A DNA stretch of 18,866 nt from DASZHA01 sp049644325 (GTDB lineage: Bacteria > Chloroflexota > Dormibacteria > DASZGP01): assembly GCA_049644325.1 (NCBI GenBank), contig JBARRR010000021.1, positions 1 to 18,866 on the forward strand, in the 5' to 3' direction. This document shows positions 1 to 6,922 of the stretch, piece by piece. The position numbers were made by a program, and so were the translations under genes. The notes beneath the pieces were generated by a model. It saw only the letters and a program-made list of their open reading frames with translations. It searched no databases and had not been told where the DNA came from. The first letter of the stretch is position 1; each line of letters opens with the position of its first letter.

Positions 1-195
1 GGCCGAGGTGCTCACATGGCCGTCGCCGAGGGGGAGCGCCTTTGGGTCGACGGTCGACTGCCCTGGGTTGGTCGAACTCGAGGGCGATGGGGTCGGCGTG
101 GACGGCGCGGTGGTGGTGCTGCTGGTGCCGCAGGCGACCAGGAGGGCACAGCAGAGCCCTAGCAGCGGTAGCCGGCGCCCGGGCGTTCTGGCCAC
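1..195 (-). CDS. Putative lipoprotein, N-terminal part (runs off left edge)
   Basis: This is a 65-codon open reading frame from a GTG start to the window edge. It encodes a typical lipoprotein N-terminus: basic residues (R3, R7, R8), a hydrophobic stretch of about 13 residues (LPLLGLCCALLVA) and a lipobox ending LVAC, so Cys22 would be the lipidated residue. A Ser/Thr/Pro-rich linker follows, as is usual for exported lipoproteins of GC-rich Gram-positive bacteria. There is no clear Shine-Dalgarno sequence, but the hexamer TACGAT sits 6 nt before the GTG, compatible with a leaderless transcript. The gene follows the LLM oxidoreductase on the same strand with a 46-nt gap. The mature domain lies outside the window, so no function can be given. 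Other-frame readings of this stretch have no signal peptide and look like shadows. Confidence 0.72.
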   Translation of the reverse strand, partial: MARTPGRRLPLLGLCCALLVACGTSSTTTAPSTPTPSPSSSTNPGQSTVDPKALPLGDGHVSTSA

Positions 196-201
196 GGGCG
201 C

Positions 202-207
202 ATCGTA
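202..207 (-). promoter_or_regulatory. Candidate -10 box (TACGAT) for the left-edge lipoprotein
   Basis: TACGAT on the minus strand fits TANNNT and ends 6 nt before the GTG start at 195. That spacing would place transcription initiation at or next to the start codon (leaderless). No -35 match was identified. This is an inference from spacing only; it matches the same arrangement at several other genes in the window. Confidence 0.35.
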
Positions 208-241
208 AGGCAGCCGCTGCGCCCGGTGTTGAGCGACTTCC

Positions 242-1132
242 TTACGCGCTCCCGGGGATCCTCGCGGTGACGCCGGTCGCCTCCGCCAGCATGTCGACCT
301 GGTCGACCTCGGCGATGGTGGGGAACCAGATCAGCTCGTCGATTCCGATGTCTTCGAACGCCTTCTGTCTCTGCTGGATGGCCTCTGGCGACTTGGGGGT
401 GTTCTGGGTGATCATCTCCGCCACCGGGCCAATCCACTCGTAGTAGTGCATCAGGTCCTTCCGGGCCCCTTCCTCGGCGTTTGGTCCCAGGGCGTAATAG
501 CCGAGCACCACGATGCGCGGCTGGCCCTCGCGGCCCGCCTCCGTCCAGGCGGCGCGCAGCTTCTCCGCGAACGGGGGGATCATCTCCGGTGGCGCCCCTC
601 CCACGGTCCAGCCCTGGCCCCATTTGACGATGCGCGGGATGACCGCGTCCTTGTATCCGCCGATTAACATCGGAACGCGCTCGCCGTCGGTCGGCGTCGG
701 CGTTACCGGGTACTCGGTGCCCTCCGGGGGCTCGCCCCTCCAGAGCCGGTGCATTAGCTCGATCGCCTTATCCCAGCGCCGGCCGCGGTCCTCGAAGCTG
801 CGGCCGGTGACGGCGAAGTCGTCGGTGCGGTTGCCGACCGAGGCGCCCAGGGTGAAACGGCCACCGGAGAGCTGGTCGAGGCTGGCGGCGTCCTTGGCCA
901 GCAGCACCGGGTCATAGAGAGGGCCCAGAAGGATGTCGGTCATCAGGCCGATTCGGCTGGTGGCGCCGGCCGCCGCGGACAGCGCCATCAGATCGGTGTA
1001 GCTGGGGTAGGCCACGCGGCCGATGGTGCCGAGGGTGGAGAAGCCGCGGTCCTCGGCCCGGCGGGCCCAGTCGACCAGGGTCTTGCCAGGAGTGCCGACG
1101 ATGGCGTTGGGGAGTCCGATTCCTATCTTCAT
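242..1132 (-). CDS. LLM class (F420-dependent type) flavin oxidoreductase
   Basis: The 296-residue product has the usual length for luciferase-like monooxygenase (LLM) proteins, TIM-barrel enzymes that use FMN or coenzyme F420 for hydride transfer. The N-terminus MKIGIGLPNA is the first beta strand, and residues 61-100 (GLMTDILLGPLYDP, AKDAASLDQLSGGRF, LGASVG) are the most family-typical block. The chain ends with a helix that reads into the short residual tail after LAEATGV. The substrate cannot be told from sequence. Choice of F420 over FMN is inferred from resemblance to the actinobacterial F420 subgroup. The ATG at 1132 has only a weak GAAG purine stretch upstream. The gene sits between two lipoprotein genes on the same strand, 57 nt after the first, and may belong to the same transcript. 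Cytosolic: no signal peptide. Confidence 0.9.
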   Translation of the reverse strand: MKIGIGLPNAIVGTPGKTLVDWARRAEDRGFSTLGTIGRVAYPSYTDLMALSAAAGATSRIGLMTDILLGPLYDPVLLAKDAASLDQLSGGRFTLGASVGNRTDDFAVTGRSFEDRGRRWDKAIELMHRLWRGEPPEGTEYPVTPTPTDGERVPMLIGGYKDAVIPRIVKWGQGWTVGGAPPEMIPPFAEKLRAAWTEAGREGQPRIVVLGYYALGPNAEEGARKDLMHYYEWIGPVAEMITQNTPKSPEAIQQRQKAFEDIGIDELIWFPTIAEVDQVDMLAEATGVTARIPGSA

Positions 1133-1189
1133 TGCACTTCTAATTCTGCCCGCAGGGGCCCGAATTCCAACTCGGGCAGGCCAGTGCCG
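1133..1189. other. Short spacer with GC-rich inverted repeats
   Basis: The 57-bp gap between the lipoprotein stop and the LLM start holds overlapping short inverted repeats on the minus strand. One is GCCCGA/TCGGGC with an 8-nt loop, and the other is a longer CTGCCCG...CGGGCAG pair. No T-run follows either stem, so this is not a convincing intrinsic terminator. It could modulate expression between the two genes or mean nothing in DNA this GC-rich. Confidence 0.3.
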
Positions 1190-1774
1190 TTACGCGGGAT
1201 GCAGGTCCCAGAGCGGGTGCAGCTCCATCCAGCCGTGGACCGTGTCCAGCACGTATGCGCCGGTGGCGCTGTAGTGCGTCCCGATCACCGGCCGGGGGAC
1301 GCTGGGGTTGACGCCGGAGCAGGCCGAGATGGCGTCGCGCTGGGTCACCCGGATCTCGCAGACCGGCTCGAGCACAAGGTCGCCGCGCTCGCTGGCGATG
1401 TTGCCGTTGTTGACGAGGTTGGCGAAGGCCGGGTCGAGGCGCATCAGGATGTGGTAGTCGCCGTCAGCCTCAGACCTGATGACCTCGACGGTCCCACTGA
1501 TGGTCATGCAGCGATCGACAAGGTGGAGCCGGTCGGGGTTGTAGACGTGCTCGTGGGGATCGCGGCAGGCCGACGCTGCCGGCGGGTTGGTGGGCGTGGG
1601 TGGGCTTGCCGGCTGGCTTGGCGATATGTCGCCGGAGCTGGGGGAGGGCGATGGCTGCGCGTCGGTCGTGGATGACGCGGTCGCGGACGGCGTCGGGTTT
1701 TGCTGCGCCTGGCTGGAGGCAGAGCTGCAGCCAACCAAGAGGGCGGCGGCGACAACCAGGCCGGCGCGTGTCAT
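1190..1774 (-). CDS. Lipoprotein of unknown function, coupled to the PIN toxin gene
   Basis: The 194-residue product starts with a short signal peptide ending in a lipobox (LLVGC, Cys16). A Ser/Thr/Pro/Gln-rich linker runs to about residue 65, and a compact C-terminal domain of about 125 residues follows. That domain carries four cysteines (C70, C89, C139, C152) that could form two disulfides outside the membrane. It also has a beta-rich block, GTVEVIRSEADGDYHI, followed by DLVLEPVC and HGWMELHP. I have the impression of an uncharacterised, recurrent actinobacterial-type domain with OB-fold-like character, but I cannot name a family or function. Its ATG overlaps the TGA of the upstream PIN gene by one base (TGATG), with no clear Shine-Dalgarno sequence, which suggests translational coupling. 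That is odd, because toxin operons do not normally end in an exported lipoprotein. Confidence 0.8.
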   Translation of the reverse strand: MTRAGLVVAAALLVGCSSASSQAQQNPTPSATASSTTDAQPSPSPSSGDISPSQPASPPTPTNPPAASACRDPHEHVYNPDRLHLVDRCMTISGTVEVIRSEADGDYHILMRLDPAFANLVNNGNIASERGDLVLEPVCEIRVTQRDAISACSGVNPSVPRPVIGTHYSATGAYVLDTVHGWMELHPLWDLHPA

Positions 1775-2193
1775 CAGGTCGGGGTCAACACCGGCAGGTT
1801 GTGCTGCCGCGCGGCGCCGGCGAGGCGCTCGTCGTAGGTGATCACCGCGCCGACGTCCTCGCCCAGCGAGAGCAGGGCCGCCAGGTGGATGGCGTCGACG
1901 GTTCGCAGGAACACGGGGTCGGTGGCGGCGGCCGCGTGCATCAGGTTCATGTCGACCTCAAGCATGGCAATCCCCGCGACCACCGACTCGGCGCGATGGA
2001 CCAGCTGCTGCCCGACGGCGCCGGGGAGGCCCCGGGCGGCGGCGAGGCGGCAGGCACGAATCACCTCGGCCCGGGTGATCGACGCCGAGATCCACTCGTC
2101 CCACTGCGCCAGCTCCCGCTGCAGGGCCTCGGTCTCGGGCTCGCTCACCACCAGCTTGACGATGGCGGAGGAGTCGAGATATGCGAGGCTCAG
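1774..2193 (-). CDS. PIN-domain (VapC-type) toxin ribonuclease, probable CTG start
   Basis: This PIN-domain protein is the toxin half of a type II toxin-antitoxin pair; family members are Mg2+-dependent ribonucleases. The four acidic positions of the PIN active site are present: D7 (YLDSSAIVK), E43 (TRAEV), D100 (TVDAIHLAAL) and D121 (TYDERL), so it looks catalytically intact. With the start proposed here it is 139 residues, a normal VapC length. No ATG, GTG or TTG lies between the antitoxin stop and the first PIN strand; in-frame starts further upstream would read through the antitoxin gene in a proline/arginine-rich frame. The CTG at 2193 overlaps the antitoxin TGA (CTGA) and has GAGGA 6 nt upstream, so translation coupled to the antitoxin is likely. 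Its stop overlaps the next gene's ATG. Confidence 0.88.
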   Translation of the reverse strand: MSLAYLDSSAIVKLVVSEPETEALQRELAQWDEWISASITRAEVIRACRLAAARGLPGAVGQQLVHRAESVVAGIAMLEVDMNLMHAAAATDPVFLRTVDAIHLAALLSLGEDVGAVITYDERLAGAARQHNLPVLTPT

Positions 2194-2474
2194 CGCCGGT
2201 CCTCGCGGAGCTGCTCCAGTGTTCGGCTGAGCGGCTCCTTCAGTTGCAGGCGAAGCGGGGGACCGAGCCCGCCGCTGAGCGGGGTCGGCGGGGTGGCCCT
2301 GCCGGCGGCGACTAGGCGCTGGATCACGGTGGACTGACCCGGCACGGGCGCCAGGACGGCCACCGGGCGGCCATGCTCGGTGATCTCGAGGGACTCGCCG
2401 GCCTTGACCCGGTCGAGGTAGATTGAGAGGTTCTGGCGGACCTCCCGAACCCCGATTTGAGTTCGATTTGGCAC
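2190..2474 (-). CDS. Phd/YefM-family antitoxin
   Basis: The 94-residue product has the N-terminal DNA-binding fold of Phd/YefM antitoxins: GVREVRQNLSIYLDRVKAG, then a strand-turn-strand with ITEHGRPVAVL. A C-terminal tail of about 45 residues would wrap around and neutralise the PIN partner. The gene directly precedes, and overlaps by 4 nt, the PIN toxin gene, the usual order. I chose GTG at 2474 because TACCTT lies 7 nt upstream and could serve as the -10 of a leaderless transcript; TTG at 2483 is in frame and would add three residues. A direct repeat of GTAGCAC overlaps the start and could be the autoregulatory operator. The stop of the DUF429 gene is only 21-30 nt upstream, so read-through transcription is also possible. 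Confidence 0.88.
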   Translation of the reverse strand: MPNRTQIGVREVRQNLSIYLDRVKAGESLEITEHGRPVAVLAPVPGQSTVIQRLVAAGRATPPTPLSGGLGPPLRLQLKEPLSRTLEQLREDRR

Positions 2475-2491
2475 GTAGCACAAGGTAGCAC
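2475..2491. promoter_or_regulatory. GTAGCAC direct repeat: candidate antitoxin operator
   Basis: GTAGCAC occurs at 2475-2481 and again at 2485-2491, a 10-bp period that puts both copies on the same face of the helix. The pair overlaps the proposed -10 box (2482-2487) and abuts the GTG start of the antitoxin. Antitoxins of this family repress their own promoter, so an operator here is expected. The assignment of this repeat is inference. Confidence 0.45.
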
Positions 2492-2504
2492 TTTTGGCCC
2501 TTGG

Positions 2505-3284
2505 CTAGGGGTACCAGATGCGTCCCTCAAGCCTTTCGACCTCGTCTCGGGCTTCGGGGAGTTCCTCCAGGGTATCTTGCTGCTCGGCCATCACCAGGGC
2601 GGAGATGCCGGCGTCGAAGGCGTCCTCGGAATCCGCGGCGAGCTCGCGCAGGGAGGAGTGCATCGACCAGCGGTCATGGTCGAGGAAGGCCAGGCGCGCC
2701 ACGCGATGGGACTTGGTCACCGGGCCGGTCAGCAGGCGCGGGTAGATCTCGACGATCCGCGGCCAGCCCGGCGGGTCGAAGGGCCAGATCGAGAAACCCG
2801 CCCGGCTGAGGCGGCCGAGGAGGGGCAGCCCGCGGATGGTGCCGGTGCCCACCGCGCCGGCCCCGGCGACCTGGAACACGGACTTGGGCCCGATGCCCGC
2901 CACGCGGGGAATGGTCGGCTCGTCGCGCCGGAAGCGTTTCTCCGGCTCGGGCGGATGCGTTCCCACCCGGCCCCAGAACGGCGGCAGGCAGCTTGCCAGC
3001 CACTCCTCGCCCTCGGCTGCGGCCAGGTCCCAAAGCTCGTGCGCCGACGACAGGCCCCGCTCGGCGAGAAACCAGCTCGGCATCGAAAAGGCGAAGTCGA
3101 TGCCGATGACGGTGTGCTCGTCGGCCGCGGCCAGGTTGGCCAGGTGAGCTGCAAGCTCCTCGCGGTCCCTGCCGCTGGACAGGTCGGCCAGCTCGCCATC
3201 GCGGACCACGCCGGTCCAGGTGTACTTGCGCGCCTGCTTGGCGTTCCCTGACCAGTCCACCCCCACGAACTGCATCCGGCGCAT
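2505..3284 (-). CDS. DUF429 family protein (predicted RNase H-fold nuclease)
   Basis: The 259-residue product matches the DUF429/COG2410 pattern, a family predicted to have an RNase H-like nuclease fold, with no settled function. The first strand carries VGVDWSG (Asp10), a second carries IGIDFAFSMP (Asp63), and acidic residues follow at Glu179 (VEIYPR) and in SEDAFDAGISAL (Asp221, Asp224). These are the kind of spaced carboxylates an RNase H-fold active site needs. The middle (FWGR, then GPKSVFQVAGAGAVGTGTIRG) is also family-typical. The start is ATG 3284 or ATG 3275; the second gives the classic MQFVGVDWSG. A weak GAGG lies 13 nt before 3284. The frame stays open to 3536, but that part lies antisense to the neighbouring nuclease-helicase gene and is unlikely to be translated. 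Divergent from that gene with a 72-bp gap. Confidence 0.85.
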   Translation of the reverse strand: MRRMQFVGVDWSGNAKQARKYTWTGVVRDGELADLSSGRDREELAAHLANLAAADEHTVIGIDFAFSMPSWFLAERGLSSAHELWDLAAAEGEEWLASCLPPFWGRVGTHPPEPEKRFRRDEPTIPRVAGIGPKSVFQVAGAGAVGTGTIRGLPLLGRLSRAGFSIWPFDPPGWPRIVEIYPRLLTGPVTKSHRVARLAFLDHDRWSMHSSLRELAADSEDAFDAGISALVMAEQQDTLEELPEARDEVERLEGRIWYP

Positions 3285-3300
3285 CGTCGCACACCGACCT

Positions 3301-3319
3301 CGCGGTCGCCAGGACCGCG
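3301..3319. promoter_or_regulatory. Perfect inverted repeat in a divergent promoter region
   Basis: CGCGGTC and GACCGCG flank a 5-nt centre (GCCAG), giving a perfect 7-bp inverted repeat midway between the divergent starts at 3284 and 3357. The location suits an operator shared by both genes. I found no convincing -10/-35 elements on either side. GC-rich DNA yields such repeats by chance, so this is only a candidate. Confidence 0.35.
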
Positions 3320-3356
3320 ACAGACACCTGTCCCACCGCTCGCGCAGACTTGGCTC

Positions 3357-6300
3357 ATGCAACTCCTTGAGGGGCAGCTGATCCTCAGCCCCAGTGACCT
3401 GACCGGATTCATCGCCTGCGAGCACCTGACCCAGCTGGAGCTTGAGGTGACCCGCGGCGAGCGTGAGCGCGCCACCCGTGACGACCCAGAGCTGGAGATC
3501 CTCTTTGCTCGTGGGGAGCAGCACGAGAAGGCGCACTTGGCCATGCTGCGGGACCTCGGCCTAAGGGTGGTCGAGATCGAGGCCGACGGTGGCACCGTCG
3601 CCGGTCTCGAGCAGGCCGCGGCTGAAACCATCGAGGCCATGCGCGCCGGTGTCGACGTGATCTACCAGGCGACCTTCTTCCACGATGGCTGGCGCGGCCA
3701 CGCCGACTTCCTGATGCGGGTCGACCGCCCCAGCGATCTCGGCGCCTGGAGCTATGAGGTCGCCGACACCAAGCTGGCCCGCAAGGCCAAGGTGCCGGCG
3801 GTGATGCAGCTCTGCGCCTACTCCGAGCACGTAAGCCGCATCCAGGGGCTGGAGCCCGAGCTCATCCACCTCGAGCTTGGCACCGGCGAGCGCGAGTCGC
3901 TTCGCCTGCGCGACTTCATGGGCTACTTCCGCCTGGTCAAGGCCCGCTTTGACGCCACCGCCCGAGGTGTTGCTCCCGCGGGGCTGCCCGAAGCGCTGTT
4001 GCCCGCGTTCCTTCGCGCCGGCGCGGCGCCGGGAAGCGGCCCGCAGACGTATCCCGAGCCAGTGGAGCACTGTCGCTCCTGCCGCTGGCTCGACGTCTGC
4101 ACCGAGCGTCGGGTCGCCGACGACCACCTCTGCCTCGTCGCAGGCATGCGCCGCGACTGGATCCGCCGGCTCCGGGCCATCGGCATCGCCACGGTGGAGA
4201 ACCTGGCCACCTCTGACCCCGAGCTCGAGGTTGACGGCATCCAGCCGCACGTCGTCTCGCGACTGGTCAACCAGGCTCGGATCCAGGTGGAGCAGCGCCG
4301 TACCGGCATTGTGACCTCCGAGCTGCTGCCCTTGGAGCCGGGGGTGGGGCTGGCGCTGCTGCCTGAGCCATCGGCCGGCGACCTGTTCTTCGACATGGAG
4401 GGTGACCCGTTCGCCGGCGCCGGCGGCACCGGCCTGGAGTACCTCTGGGGCGTACTGGAGCCAGGTGCTGTGGAGGGCGGCACCTGGCACGCCTTCTGGG
4501 GCCACGACCCCGAGCAGGAGCGCGCCGCCTTCGAGGCCACCGTCGATCTCTTCATCGACCGGCTCGACCGTAACCCCGGCATCCACATCCATCACTACGC
4601 CAACTACGAGCGGAACCGGCTGCGCACCCTGGCCGCTCGCTACGCCAGCCGCGAGGCCGACGTCGATCGCCTCCTCCGCGGCGAGGTGCTGGTCGACCTT
4701 TACAGCATCGTCAGGCACGGTGTCCGGGTATCCCAGGACTCGTATTCGCTCAAGCGGCTGGAGCCGTTGTACATGACCCAGAGCCGTGACGCCGTCATCA
4801 AGGAGGCCGGCAGCAGCATCGTCGCCTATGAGCGCTGGCTGGAGTCACGCGACCGTCACCTGCTGGAGGACATCGAGGCCTACAACCGCGAGGACTGCGT
4901 CTCGACCTTCGAGCTGCGCGACTGGCTCGAGGGTCGTCGCCGCGACGCCATGCGCGACTTCGCCGTGATGATCCCTAGGCCCGAGGTCCAGGAGGCCTCG
5001 CCCAGCGAGGAGGTGGGTCGCGCCGAGTCCGAGACCGCGGAGCTGGTCGCGCGTCTCACCGCCGACATCCCAGAGGCGGAGGCCGAACGCAGCGACGACC
5101 ATCGCGTCCGCCTGCTCCTGGGCCACCTACTCAGCTGGCACCGCCGCGAAGAGCGGTCGGCGTGGCAGGAGTACTACAGGCGGCTGGAGATGACCTCGGA
5201 CGACTTGATCGACGACCGTGAGGGACTGGGCGGGCTCGAGTATGAGGGCGTTGTCGATGAGGTCAAGCAGTCACTGGTCCATCGCTACCGGTTCCCCGCG
5301 CAGGAGAACAAGATCCGACCCGGCGGCGACGCTGCGGATCCGGCCACCCGCGCTTCGCCGGGGACCGTCGTCGCCATTGACAACACCGCCGGCATGATCG
5401 ACATCAGCCGGGCTCGAGACTCCGACAAGCCTCACCCTCGGGCGCTGGTGTCAGGTAGGCCCGTCGACACCACCGAGCAGCGCCTCGCGCTGTATCGGAT
5501 GGGAGAGACGGTGGTGGCTGGTGGCCTGGGCGGGGCCATGAGTCACCGCGCGGGCCTGGCCTTGCTCCAGGGACTGCCGCCTTCGGGCGAAGCCATAGGC
5601 GCGGGCGCTGTCCAGCACCCCGGTGAGGGCCAGCTTGACGCAGCCATCCGCCTGGGGCTCGCCATCCGCGGCTCATACCTCCCGATCCAGGGTCCTCCAG
5701 GATCGGGCAAGACGTGGACCGCAGCCCGGATGATCGTAGCCCTGGTCGACGCCGGCAAGCGCGTCGGGGTGACCGCAACCAGCCACAAGGTGATCTCCAA
5801 CGTCCTCGACGGCATCGGCGCCCACTGCGACGAGGTCGGCCGACCCATGCCGCGGACTCTGCAGAGGGTAGGGGAGGCGGACAAGTCCCAGCGCCCCGAG
5901 GTGGAGCGTGCTACAGGCAACGCCGCTGTCGACGAGCGGCTCGCCGAAGGAGAAGTCGACATCGTCGCCGGCACCAGCTGGCTCTTCTCACGCGAGGACA
6001 TGGAGCGCAGCATCGACGTGATCTTCGTCGACGAGGCTGGGCAGATGTCGCTCGCCGACGCGCTGGCGCTGAGTCAGGCCGCGCGCAACGTCGTCCTCCT
6101 GGGCGACCCGCAGCAGCTGGCCCAGCCGTCGCAGGCAACCCATCCCCCTGGCGCCGGGGCATCCGCGCTGGGGCACGTTCTTGGGGCCAACCCCACGGTG
6201 CCGAAGGAGCGAGGCATCTTCCTGGCGACCACCCACCGCATGCACCCCGATGTCTGCGCCTTCATCTCCGAGATGGCCTACGAGGGACGGCTGCATTCCG

Positions 6301-6842
6301 AGCCGGCAACCGCCCGCCAGAGGGTGCTGGGCGAGGCCCTCGTCAGCGGCACCGGCCTGCGGTATATCGCCGTCGAGGCTGAGGGCAATCGCACCTCCTC
6401 ACCCGAGGAGGTCGAGGTGGTGGCGCGCGAATATCAAGGCCTGCTGGGGCGAACCTGGATCGACATGCAGGGCGTCGAGAAGCCCATCACTGTCGATGAC
6501 ATCCTGGTGGTTGCGCCCTACAACGCCCATGTGGCCCGCCTCACCGAGGCCCTCCCCGAGGGTGCCCGCGTCGGCACCGTCGACAAGTTCCAGGGGCAGG
6601 AGGCGGCCGTAGTCTTCTATTCGATGGCGTCGTCGAGCCCTGATGACATGCCGCGGAACCTGGAGTTCCTCTACAGCCTCAACCGGCTGAACGTAGCGAT
6701 GTCGCGGGCTCGCTGCCTGGCGGTATTGGTGGCGTCGCCTGCCCTGCTCGGCCTGCGCGCCCGCCGCGTCAGCCAGGTCCGCCTGGCCAACGCCCTGGTG
6801 ACGGCCGCTACCACTCCCGTCCTCGACCCCGCACTGCGCTAG
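3357..6842 (+). CDS. TM0106-family RecB-like nuclease / DEDD exonuclease / SF1 helicase fusion
   Basis: This 1161-residue protein acts on nucleic acid and has three parts. (1) Residues 1-260 are a RecB/Cas4-like PD-(D/E)XK nuclease with GHADF (Asp117) and VADTK (Asp137, Lys139). Cys21 plus C239-X2-C242-X5-C248 is the one-plus-three cysteine pattern of Fe-S nucleases. (2) Residues about 340-525 are an RNase_H_2 (DEDD-type) exonuclease domain, with DMEGD (Asp346, Glu348) and YNREDC (Asp513). (3) Residues about 745-1150 are a Dna2/Upf1-like SF1 helicase: Walker A GPPGSGKT (779-786), DEAGQ (892-896), GDPQQL, THRMHP, DKFQGQE (Q1079) and NVAMSRAR (from 1112). All key residues are present, so all three activities may be live. 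Its biological role is not established; repair, or defence against foreign nucleic acid, are possible. No clear Shine-Dalgarno sequence precedes the ATG, but MQLLEGQLILSPSDLTGF is a family-typical N-terminus. Confidence 0.93.
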   Translation: MQLLEGQLILSPSDLTGFIACEHLTQLELEVTRGERERATRDDPELEILFARGEQHEKAHLAMLRDLGLRVVEIEADGGTVAGLEQAAAETIEAMRAGVDVIYQATFFHDGWRGHADFLMRVDRPSDLGAWSYEVADTKLARKAKVPAVMQLCAYSEHVSRIQGLEPELIHLELGTGERESLRLRDFMGYFRLVKARFDATARGVAPAGLPEALLPAFLRAGAAPGSGPQTYPEPVEHCRSCRWLDVCTERRVADDHLCLVAGMRRDWIRRLRAIGIATVENLATSDPELEVDGIQPHVVSRLVNQARIQVEQRRTGIVTSELLPLEPGVGLALLPEPSAGDLFFDMEGDPFAGAGGTGLEYLWGVLEPGAVEGGTWHAFWGHDPEQERAAFEATVDLFIDRLDRNPGIHIHHYANYERNRLRTLAARYASREADVDRLLRGEVLVDLYSIVRHGVRVSQDSYSLKRLEPLYMTQSRDAVIKEAGSSIVAYERWLESRDRHLLEDIEAYNREDCVSTFELRDWLEGRRRDAMRDFAVMIPRPEVQEASPSEEVGRAESETAELVARLTADIPEAEAERSDDHRVRLLLGHLLSWHRREERSAWQEYYRRLEMTSDDLIDDREGLGGLEYEGVVDEVKQSLVHRYRFPAQENKIRPGGDAADPATRASPGTVVAIDNTAGMIDISRARDSDKPHPRALVSGRPVDTTEQRLALYRMGETVVAGGLGGAMSHRAGLALLQGLPPSGEAIGAGAVQHPGEGQLDAAIRLGLAIRGSYLPIQGPPGSGKTWTAARMIVALVDAGKRVGVTATSHKVISNVLDGIGAHCDEVGRPMPRTLQRVGEADKSQRPEVERATGNAAVDERLAEGEVDIVAGTSWLFSREDMERSIDVIFVDEAGQMSLADALALSQAARNVVLLGDPQQLAQPSQATHPPGAGASALGHVLGANPTVPKERGIFLATTHRMHPDVCAFISEMAYEGRLHSEPATARQRVLGEALVSGTGLRYIAVEAEGNRTSSPEEVEVVAREYQGLLGRTWIDMQGVEKPITVDDILVVAPYNAHVARLTEALPEGARVGTVDKFQGQEAAVVFYSMASSSPDDMPRNLEFLYSLNRLNVAMSRARCLAVLVASPALLGLRARRVSQVRLANALVTAATTPVLDPALR

Positions 6843-6865
6843 GCCGTCTCTTCCGCGATCAACGC

Positions 6866-6890
6866 AAGACGCGGCGGGTTCGGGCGTCTT
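6866..6890 (+). terminator. Hairpin after the nuclease-helicase gene, weak terminator candidate
   Basis: AAGACGC and GCGTCTT form a perfect 7-bp stem around an 11-nt loop, starting 24 nt after the stop at 6842. No U-tract follows, so intrinsic termination would be inefficient at best. It may simply separate the large gene from the small one downstream. Confidence 0.3.
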
Positions 6891-6922
6891 CCCTGTATGG
6901 GATCCGGAATCGGAGGGAGCTG

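Noticed and set aside
1133..1160. A TTGGAA-N16-CAGAAT promoter for the LLM gene
   Set aside because: Four of six matches in each box, with no supporting spacing or conservation, is too weak to list as a feature.
3285..3536. An N-terminal extension of the DUF429 protein to 343 residues
   Set aside because: The extension lies antisense to the start of the nuclease-helicase gene and precedes the family-typical MQFVGVDWSG. It has no conserved character.
3561..4718. A 385-codon minus-strand open frame inside the nuclease-helicase gene
   Set aside because: It is antisense to strongly conserved nuclease motifs, shows no recognisable domain and has shadow-type composition.
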